NCBI GenBank assembly: GCA_020058405.1
Contig: JAGVEE010000248.1
Coordinates: 1 to 22,773 of the forward strand
From: Sphingobacteriales bacterium
GTDB lineage: Bacteria; Bacteroidota; Bacteroidia; Sphingobacteriales; Sphingobacteriaceae
DNA: 22,773 nucleotides
Direction: 5' to 3'
A model generated the notes under the pieces. That model did not search any database. It saw only the letters and a program-made list of their open reading frames with translations, and was not told where the DNA came from. Of the stretch, positions 22,709 through 22,773 are shown piece after piece. Numbering within the stretch: the first letter of the stretch is position 1; each line of letters opens with the position of its first letter. Both the position numbers and the translations under genes were made by a program.

Positions 22709-22773
22709 AAGAAAAGTTTATTAAATGCAGGATCTTTTAAAAACCTGTATAAATGCGGTTTTTTGGTGGCACG
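22709..22773 (+). repeat. 65-nt intergenic element, copy 2 (runs to the window end)
   Basis: This is a gapless counterpart of 21176-21240, sharing AAGAAAAGTTTATT at the left and the 15-base TTTTTTGGTGGCACG at the right. Its hairpin stem is retained, although the sequence changed on both arms. The window ends at the base where copy 1 enters its long hairpin, so the element may continue. Confidence 0.85.

Noticed and set aside
1..22773. CRISPR array, rRNA, tRNA or known defence system
   Set aside because: No regularly spaced repeats, no rRNA-like tracts or tRNA cloverleaf noticed, and the SNF2 protein has no nuclease or methyltransferase partner.

Overview
The window looks like chromosomal DNA from a member of the Bacteroidota, probably a free-living aerobe in the Cytophagia/Chitinophagia/Flavobacteriia range. 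It is AT-rich. Most upstream regions carry the Bacteroidota -7 box TAnnTTTG, and Shine-Dalgarno sequences are scarce. The gene types also fit: a gliding/T9SS-style secreted protein with Ig/PKD-like modules, pdhA next to pdhC without pdhB, a Bacteroidota-type thiamine pyrophosphokinase start, and DUF1003 and UbiA-like membrane proteins. The lineage is inferred from style and gene content, not from a marker-gene search. The sequence starts inside a gene and stops inside a repeat.

Layout. 1-677 (minus): a DinB-family protein and a cut-off thiamine pyrophosphokinase. 760-2502 (plus): aspS, whose stop overlaps by 4 bp the stop of a 619-residue secreted protein on the minus strand (2499-4358). That is followed by a shrunken methyltransferase-like protein (4402-4932, minus). 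4998-7785 (plus): a SirB1/transglutaminase-like protein, an M16 zinc peptidase and an O-methyltransferase, tightly spaced. 7786-7991 is a repeat-bearing convergent spacer. 7992-11484 (minus): bioY behind a SNF2-family helicase. 11582-12364 (minus): dapF. 12498-13976 (plus): an HtrA/DegQ protease, ending at a strong terminator with a GAAA loop. 14036-17886 (minus): five closely packed genes for membrane or exported proteins, largely of unknown function (SRPBCC, DUF1275, exported 325-residue protein, DUF1003, UbiA-like). 17946-18560 (minus): an NlpC/P60 cell-wall hydrolase. 18774-21129 (plus): pdhA and pdhC, with a repeat-rich structured spacer between them. 21380-22573 (plus): a lipoprotein di-haem cytochrome c peroxidase.

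Functional links. Core functions are translation (aspS), lysine/peptidoglycan precursor synthesis (dapF), biotin uptake (bioY), pyruvate oxidation (pdhA, pdhC) and envelope quality control (htrA, NlpC/P60). No phage, transposase, CRISPR array, rRNA or tRNA was found. The most unusual material lies in two places. One is the intergenic DNA near the right end: a 65-nt element in two direct copies flanking the peroxidase gene, with a stem-preserving double substitution between copies, joined in the first copy to a long hairpin with competing folds. The other is the 14-18 kb membrane-protein operon, where two members appear to have lost family catalytic residues. I found no clear new defence or biosynthetic system.
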